DNA of 11,095 nt. Source: Microbacteriaceae bacterium. Lineage in GTDB: Bacteria > Actinomycetota > Actinomycetes > Actinomycetales > Microbacteriaceae. Location of the stretch: NCBI GenBank assembly GCA_030725885.1, contig JANRET010000015.1, forward strand, positions 1-11,095. Reading direction: 5' to 3'. How positions within the stretch are numbered: position 1 is the stretch's first letter; each line of letters begins with the position of its first letter. Under the pieces are notes generated by a model. The model ran no database searches and was not told the origin of the DNA. It saw nothing but the letters and a program-made list of their open reading frames with translations. Below are positions 7,268 through 11,095 of the stretch, in pieces. The position numbers and the translations under genes are program-made.

Positions 7268-7277
7268 TATGTTGACA
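7268..7277 (+). promoter_or_regulatory. Promoter-like boxes of the ligase operon
   Basis: Two overlapping readings are possible. TTGACA (7272-7277) is a perfect -35 box, but the -10 at 16-18 bp (7294-7301) is only T-rich and lies against the palindrome. Alternatively TATGTT (7268-7273) is a -10 box with a poor, AT-rich -35 near 7245-7250, giving a leader of about 60 nt with the palindrome just downstream of the start. Either places the palindrome where a bound protein could block transcription. Confidence 0.4.
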
Positions 7278-7296
7278 GAGAGCACCTCAGTGGTGT

Positions 7297-7313
7297 TTTC
7301 TAAAGGTTAGAAA
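7297..7313. promoter_or_regulatory. Perfect 17-bp palindromic operator candidate
   Basis: TTTCTAA (7297-7303) and TTAGAAA (7307-7313) are perfect inverted 7-bp arms around AGG, ending 29 nt before the ligase start codon. The size and symmetry suit a dimeric helix-turn-helix regulator. No T-tract follows and the stem would be AT-rich, so an operator is more likely than a terminator. The regulator gene is not in the window. Confidence 0.6.
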
Positions 7314-7342
7314 TCCGACCTCAACGAAGAGGAATCAGAAAC

Positions 7343-8710
7343 ATGGCACAACGCACCGGCATGCTCACCGTCCCCGAACTTCAGAAGATGGTGGATTCGG
7401 GTGAGATAGACACCGTCATCATCTCGTTCACCGACATCCAGGGCCGACTCGTCGGCAAGCGAATGTCGGCGCGGTTGTTCGTCGAAGACACGATGGAACA
7501 CGGGGCGGAGTGCTGTAACTATTTGCTCGCCGTCGATGTTGAAAACAACACCGTCCCGGGCTACGAGTTTTCGTCCTGGGAAAAGGGCTACAACGACATG
7601 GCGATGATTCCCGTTATGTCGACCCTGAGACTCGTCCCGTGGATTCCGCACACCGCGATGGTCATGGCGGACCTGCACACGACGGACCACGAGCCCGTCG
7701 CCATCGCACCGCGATCGCTTCTCCAATCTCAGATTGACCGCCTCGCAAAGATGGATCTGGTTCCGTATGTCGGAACCGAACTGGAATTCCTCGTGTTCGA
7801 CGATTCCTTCCGCGACGCGTGGGCGAAAGGGTATGACAACCTGCGCCCGACCACCGACTACAACGTTGACTACGACCTGCTGGCCAGCAACCGCGTCGAG
7901 CCCTTGTTGCACGACATTCGCGTGAGTATGGACAAAGCGGGGATGTACTGCGAAGGCGTGAAGGGCGAATGCAACCTGGGACAGCAAGAGATTGCGTTCC
8001 GATACGACACCGCGATGGTGACCTGTGACAACCACTCGGTGTACAAGAGCGGCGCCAAGATGATCGCCGACAATCACGGCAAGTCGCTGACCTTCATGGC
8101 CAAGTTCAACGAGCGCGAAGGCAACTCGTGCCACATCCACATCTCGTTTCGCGACTCGAAAGGTCACCCGGTCTTTGCCGACAAGGCGGCGGACAACGGA
8201 ATGTCGGACATGTTCCGCCACTTCCTCGCCGGACAGATTGCGCTCATGCGCGAATTCACTTTGCTGTTCGCCCCGAATATCAATTCGTACAAGCGATTCG
8301 CGGAGGGATCGTTTGCACCGACGGCAATCGCCTGGGGCCACGACAACCGCACCCTCGCGCTTCGCGTCGTCGGCAAAGGACTGGGCATGCGCGTCGAGCA
8401 CCGGGTTCCGGGCGGCGACGTCAACCAGTACCTTGCCGTTGCCGGTTTGATCGCGGCGGGGATTCACGGAATCGAAAACAAGTTGGAACTTGAGGACATG
8501 ACCCGCGGAAACGGATACGAAGCGGACAAGCCTCACGTCCCCACGACTCTTCGCGAAGCGGCCGACCTGTTCGAAAACAGTGCTGCGGCGCATTCGATTT
8601 TCGGTGAAGAAACCGTCATGCACCTTGTCAACGCCGCCCGCATCGAAATTCGTGCCTTCGACAGCGCCATCACGGACTGGGAGCGTGTTCGCGGTTTTGA
8701 GCGCCTCTAA
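7343..8710 (+). CDS. Glutamine synthetase-family gamma-glutamyl ligase (PuuA/GlnA4-like)
   Basis: This 455-residue protein has the glutamine synthetase fold and is probably a gamma-glutamyl-amine ligase rather than a true glutamine synthetase. Metal and ATP motifs are intact: GTELEF (144-149; E146, E148), GECNLGQQEI (208-217; E209, E216), HIHIS (264-268), GHDNRTLALRV (332-342; R336, R341) and VEHRVPGGDVNQYLAVAG (351-368). It lacks the NLYDLP adenylylation loop of GlnA-I enzymes. The C-terminus ITDWERVRGFERL is the PuuA-like ending, and length is close to PuuA (472). Known relatives ligate glutamate to putrescine (PuuA, GlnA3), ethanolamine (GlnA4 of Streptomyces) or isopropylamine. The Eat-type permease and the SDR downstream make ethanolamine my preferred substrate. 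AGAGGAA (7328-7334) precedes the ATG at suitable distance. The hydrolase gene overlaps its 3' end. Confidence 0.88.
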   Translation: MAQRTGMLTVPELQKMVDSGEIDTVIISFTDIQGRLVGKRMSARLFVEDTMEHGAECCNYLLAVDVENNTVPGYEFSSWEKGYNDMAMIPVMSTLRLVPWIPHTAMVMADLHTTDHEPVAIAPRSLLQSQIDRLAKMDLVPYVGTELEFLVFDDSFRDAWAKGYDNLRPTTDYNVDYDLLASNRVEPLLHDIRVSMDKAGMYCEGVKGECNLGQQEIAFRYDTAMVTCDNHSVYKSGAKMIADNHGKSLTFMAKFNEREGNSCHIHISFRDSKGHPVFADKAADNGMSDMFRHFLAGQIALMREFTLLFAPNINSYKRFAEGSFAPTAIAWGHDNRTLALRVVGKGLGMRVEHRVPGGDVNQYLAVAGLIAAGIHGIENKLELEDMTRGNGYEADKPHVPTTLREAADLFENSAAAHSIFGEETVMHLVNAARIEIRAFDSAITDWERVRGFERL

Positions 8711-9431
8711 CCGGCCCGTCATCGGCATCACCACCTACCGTCAACAAGCAAAGACGGGGGTGTGGGATGTCGATGCGGCGTTCCTGCACTCGGGGTACAT
8801 CGAGAGCGTCACCCGAGCGGGTGGAATTGCGGTTCTCTTGCCGCCCCAACCCGCCTCGGCCGAAGTCGTCGACCGCGTTCTCGATGGCGTCGACGGACTG
8901 ATTTTCGCGGGTGGACGGGATGTCAACCCCGACCGTTACAACCAAACGCCCGGCGAGCACACCGACCAGCCGGATGTTCGTCGTGACGACTGGGAGTTTG
9001 CGCTGGTCGCCACCGCTCTCGCGCGACAACTACCCATCCTCTTTATTTGTCGCGGAGCGCAGGTTCTCAATGTGCATCGCGGCGGGACACTCATTCAGCA
9101 CCTACCCGACGTTGTCGGTTCCGACGACTACCAGCGCGGAAACGCCCAATTCACCGACATGGAGATGGCCGTGGAGTCCGGGTCAGTGCTCGAGTCAATC
9201 GTCGGATCGACCGTGAGCGGTCATGTTTATCACCATCAAGCCATTGACGCTGTCGGTAAGGGACTCACGGTCACGGCCCGCAGCGCGGATGCCGTGGTCG
9301 AGGCGCTCGAAATCGACGACTATCCGTTTGGAGTCGCCATCCAGTGGCACCCCGAAGTGACGTCGGAGAAAGACGGACGATTGTTTGACGCACTTATCAC
9401 CGCCGCACGCACCCCAAGGAGCAACTCGTGA
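8697..9431 (+). CDS. Gamma-glutamyl hydrolase, class I glutamine amidotransferase fold (PuuD-like, peptidase C26)
   Basis: This 244-residue cytosolic hydrolase probably cleaves the gamma-glutamyl bond of the oxidised intermediate, releasing glutamate. The opening RPVIGITTYRQQA (6-18), GLIFAGGRDVNPDRY (67-81), the nucleophile elbow LFICRGAQVLNV (115-126; C118), HHQAI (179-183) and QWHPE (216-220; H218, E220) form the PuuD pattern with a complete Cys-His-Glu triad. The start is uncertain. TTG at 8697 gives a 14-nt overlap with the ligase and a family-like N-terminus. GTG at 8685 would add four residues, but its GGGAG is only 1 nt away. The frame extends further upstream only inside the ligase gene. 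The ALDH start overlaps its stop by 4 nt, indicating translational coupling. In an ethanolamine route its substrate would be gamma-glutamylglycine; in a putrescine route gamma-glutamyl-GABA. Confidence 0.9.
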   Translation: MSASNRPVIGITTYRQQAKTGVWDVDAAFLHSGYIESVTRAGGIAVLLPPQPASAEVVDRVLDGVDGLIFAGGRDVNPDRYNQTPGEHTDQPDVRRDDWEFALVATALARQLPILFICRGAQVLNVHRGGTLIQHLPDVVGSDDYQRGNAQFTDMEMAVESGSVLESIVGSTVSGHVYHHQAIDAVGKGLTVTARSADAVVEALEIDDYPFGVAIQWHPEVTSEKDGRLFDALITAARTPRSNS

Positions 9432-10783
9432 GTTACACCATCATCAATCCCGCCACCGGTGAGGACATGGAGACCGTTGAACACCTGTCGGTCGAGGAAA
9501 CAGACGATGCGATTGAACGCGCGCGCGTGGCACAGAAGTCGTGGGCGGCGCTCGCTCCGGTCGAACGCGCCGAGGCGCTTCGGGCATTCGCACGAGCCGT
9601 CGAGGGGGATATTGAACACCTCGCACAACTCGAAGTACGTAACTCGGGCCACCCCGTTGGCCAGGCGCGGTGGGAGGCCACCCACGTGCGGAACGTCCTC
9701 GATTATTATTCCGCGGCCCCCGAACGCATGCTCGGAAAGCAGATTCCCGTTGCTGGTGGTATCGACATCACCTTCCACGAGCCGCTCGGTGTGGTCGGCG
9801 TCATCACGCCGTGGAATTTCCCGATGACAATCGCGTCGTGGGGTTTTGTGCCGGCGCTCGCCGCGGGAAACGCCGTCGTTCTCAAACCCGCCGAATGGAC
9901 ACCGCTGACGAGCCTTCGTCTGGCGGAACTCGGCATGACGGCCGGTCTGCCTGACGGTTTATTCCAGGTGCTTGCGGGCAAGGGCAGCGTGGTCGGGGAA
10001 CGGTTCATAACCAACCCCGATGTTCGCAAAATCGTGTTCACCGGCTCGACCGAGGTGGGAAAGACCGTGATGCGTGGAGCGGCAGACCAGATCAAGCGCG
10101 TCACGCTCGAACTCGGGGGCAAGAGTGCCAATATCGTGTTCGCCGACGCCGACGTCGACAAGGCCGCGGCGACCGCCCCCTATTCCGTGTTTGAAAACGC
10201 GGGGCAGGACTGCTGTGCGCGCAGCCGAATTCTGGTGCAGAAATCGGTGCTGGACGAGTTCATGGAAAAGTTCGAATCAGCCGTGAAGAACGTCGTGGTG
10301 GGCGACCCGACGAAGGAGGCGACGGAAGTCGGCCCTCTCGTGCACGCAAAACACCTCGAATCGGTCAGCGCCTACCTCGACAAGGCCGATATTGCCTTCC
10401 GGGGTAGCGCCCCGGAGGGTCCCGGGAACTGGTTCGCGCCGACAGTCGCTCTGTCGCGGGGGCTCGACGACCCGTGCATGACGGACGAGATTTTCGGCCC
10501 GATAGTCACCGTTCATGCCTTCGAGGACGAAGCCGACGCGATTGAAATTTCCAACGCGACCGAATTTGGACTCTCGGGTTCGATTTGGACTCGCGATGTG
10601 GGACGGGCGATTCGCGTTTCCCGGGCGGTCGAGAGCGGCAACCTTTCGGTCAATTCACATTCCTCCGTTCGCTACAACACCCCGTTCGGCGGGTTCAAGC
10701 AATCCGGCCTCGGGCGGGAACTTGGCCCAGACGCACCGCTTCACTTCACCGAAGAAAAAAACGTATTCATCCCCGCGGACTAG
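9428..10783 (+). CDS. NAD(P)-dependent aldehyde dehydrogenase of the gamma-glutamylation operon
   Basis: This 451-residue aldehyde dehydrogenase has the full catalytic set: PWNFP (128-132; N130), LKPAEWTP (152-159; K153), FTGSTEVGK (204-212), LELGGKS (227-233; general base E228), GQDCCARSR (259-267; nucleophile C262), EIFGP (354-358) and TPFGGFKQSGLGRELG (418-433). It is about 30 residues shorter than typical 480-500-residue family members, mainly at the N-terminus. The GTG start lies in a GTGA overlap with the hydrolase stop and has AAGGAG 6 nt upstream (9416-9421), so this start is well supported. Gene position implies it oxidises a gamma-glutamylated aldehyde: gamma-glutamyl-aminoacetaldehyde to gamma-glutamylglycine if the substrate is ethanolamine, or the gamma-glutamyl-aminobutyraldehyde step (PuuC-like) if putrescine. 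Sequence alone cannot decide. Confidence 0.92.
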   Translation: MSYTIINPATGEDMETVEHLSVEETDDAIERARVAQKSWAALAPVERAEALRAFARAVEGDIEHLAQLEVRNSGHPVGQARWEATHVRNVLDYYSAAPERMLGKQIPVAGGIDITFHEPLGVVGVITPWNFPMTIASWGFVPALAAGNAVVLKPAEWTPLTSLRLAELGMTAGLPDGLFQVLAGKGSVVGERFITNPDVRKIVFTGSTEVGKTVMRGAADQIKRVTLELGGKSANIVFADADVDKAAATAPYSVFENAGQDCCARSRILVQKSVLDEFMEKFESAVKNVVVGDPTKEATEVGPLVHAKHLESVSAYLDKADIAFRGSAPEGPGNWFAPTVALSRGLDDPCMTDEIFGPIVTVHAFEDEADAIEISNATEFGLSGSIWTRDVGRAIRVSRAVESGNLSVNSHSSVRYNTPFGGFKQSGLGRELGPDAPLHFTEEKNVFIPAD

Positions 10784-10802
10784 TCCCAGAAAGGAACACA
10801 CA

Positions 10803-11095
10803 ATGTCCATTGAAAAAATCGATCTCACCCAACGCCTCAACGGCAAAGTCGCGGTTATCACCGGTGGCGCGAGCGGAATCGGTCTCGCGACGGCGACGCG
10901 CATGCGTGCCGAGGGAGCCACCATCATTATTGGCGACATGGACCCGACGACGGGCGCTGCGGCGGCCGCGGAACTCGAGGGCACGTTCATTCAGGTGAAT
11001 GTTGCCGACGAGGACCAGGTCAATCACTTGTTTGACGAAACCGTTCGGCTGCACGGTCGCGTTGACATCGCCTTTAACAACGCTGGCATTTCGCC
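10803..11095 (+). CDS. Short-chain dehydrogenase/reductase, N-terminal part (cut by window end)
   Basis: The first 97 codons of a classical SDR are present and the frame is open at the last base. Residues 20-27, TGGASGIG, are the TGxxxGxG nucleotide-binding motif. D45 (IIIGDMD), at the end of the second strand, is the acidic residue that favours NAD over NADP. VNVAD (65-69) and NNAG (92-95) are the next family motifs. The catalytic Tyr-Lys lies beyond the window. GAAAGGA (10789-10795) sits 7 nt before the ATG, and the gap after the ALDH stop is 19 nt, so it is in the same operon. Such genes are often labelled 3-oxoacyl-ACP reductase. Here NAD preference and context suggest oxidation of an alcohol, plausibly gamma-glutamylethanolamide to its aldehyde. 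Confidence 0.9.
   Translation, partial: MSIEKIDLTQRLNGKVAVITGGASGIGLATATRMRAEGATIIIGDMDPTTGAAAAAELEGTFIQVNVADEDQVNHLFDETVRLHGRVDIAFNNAGIS

Larger units (their letters stand above)
7089..7342. promoter_or_regulatory. Divergent control region between permease and gamma-glutamyl ligase genes
   Basis: This 254-bp non-coding stretch, visibly richer in A+T than its flanks, separates the divergent permease and ligase genes. It holds two related operator-like sites (7297-7313 and 7184-7198), an 11-bp tandem repeat (7197-7218) with a third related copy (7114-7123), promoter-like boxes for both directions, and a hairpin near the permease start. A further pair, AAATCCAACC (7182-7191) and AAATCCGACC (7311-7320), is a direct repeat differing at one base. 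I found no riboswitch fold I recognise and no open frame with coding character. The arrangement suggests one regulator controlling both divergent units. Confidence 0.7.

Noticed and set aside
7283..7295. CACC-TCAGT-GGTG inverted repeat as another operator
   Set aside because: Arms are only 4 bp and the centre does not extend the symmetry; too short to separate from chance.
7089..7342. A metabolite riboswitch (for example glycine or amine sensing)
   Set aside because: Only short isolated palindromes are visible; no paired-stem arrangement or conserved core that I recognise.
8580..8696. Longer hydrolase reading frame starting inside the ligase gene
   Set aside because: The upstream extension has no family similarity and overlaps the conserved ligase C-terminus in another frame.
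7343..8710. Housekeeping glutamine synthetase GlnA
   Set aside because: The adenylylation-site motif is missing, the C-terminus is PuuA-like, and the neighbours are a gamma-glutamyl hydrolase, ALDH and amine permease.
7307..8734. A 475-codon minus-strand open frame antisense to the gamma-glutamyl ligase
   Set aside because: No family motif, a Val/Arg/His-rich product, and it fully covers a gene with intact glutamine synthetase motifs; a shadow frame.
1..11095. Defence system, mobile element, CRISPR array or phage region
   Set aside because: All sizeable frames are explained by metabolic, transport or cytochrome genes; no transposase, integrase, spacer array or terminal repeats seen.

Overview
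The window looks like chromosomal DNA of a fairly GC-rich, compact-genome actinobacterium. By protein resemblance I would place it near the Microbacteriaceae, but the sequence alone does not fix the taxon. Supporting signs are the Mycobacterium-type MenB and the CcsB tail, the short MenE, the menaquinone genes next to the cytochrome c biogenesis gene, and very tight gene packing (4-nt overlaps, 1- to 9-nt gaps). I see no mobile elements, tRNA or rRNA genes, CRISPR arrays or phage genes.

Left part (1-4149), respiratory chain assembly. The last 50 codons of a cytochrome c biogenesis protein (CcsB/ResC type) converge on and overlap menC. menC is divergent from menB-menE-menA across only 36 bp. 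Together MenC, MenE, MenB and MenA cover o-succinylbenzoate to demethylmenaquinone, so the region makes the quinone and part of the cytochrome machinery of one electron transport chain.

Middle (4151-7088, minus strand). A single-chain, iron-sulfur L-serine dehydratase (sdaA) converges on menA with a 1-nt gap. Upstream of it lies a 12-TM APC-superfamily permease of the ethanolamine permease type. A very strong intrinsic terminator (16-bp stem, UUCG loop, U-tract) sits between them, so they are probably separate transcripts.

Right part (7343-11095, plus strand). An operon-like run starts divergently from the permease: a glutamine synthetase-like gamma-glutamyl ligase, a class I glutamine amidotransferase-fold gamma-glutamyl hydrolase (PuuD-like), an aldehyde dehydrogenase, and the start of an NAD-type short-chain dehydrogenase cut by the window end. 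With the permease this matches a gamma-glutamylation route for an amino alcohol, most likely ethanolamine: import, ligation to glutamate, alcohol oxidation (SDR), aldehyde oxidation (ALDH), and hydrolysis to glutamate plus glycine. A polyamine (Puu-like) route is the main alternative.

The 254-bp divergent intergenic region (7089-7342) is the only sizeable non-coding stretch. It is rich in structure: a perfect 17-bp palindrome, a diverged second copy on the other side, an 11-bp perfect tandem repeat with a third related copy, a TTGACA box, and a hairpin beside the permease ribosome binding site. It looks like the control region of the pathway. No regulator gene lies in the window.
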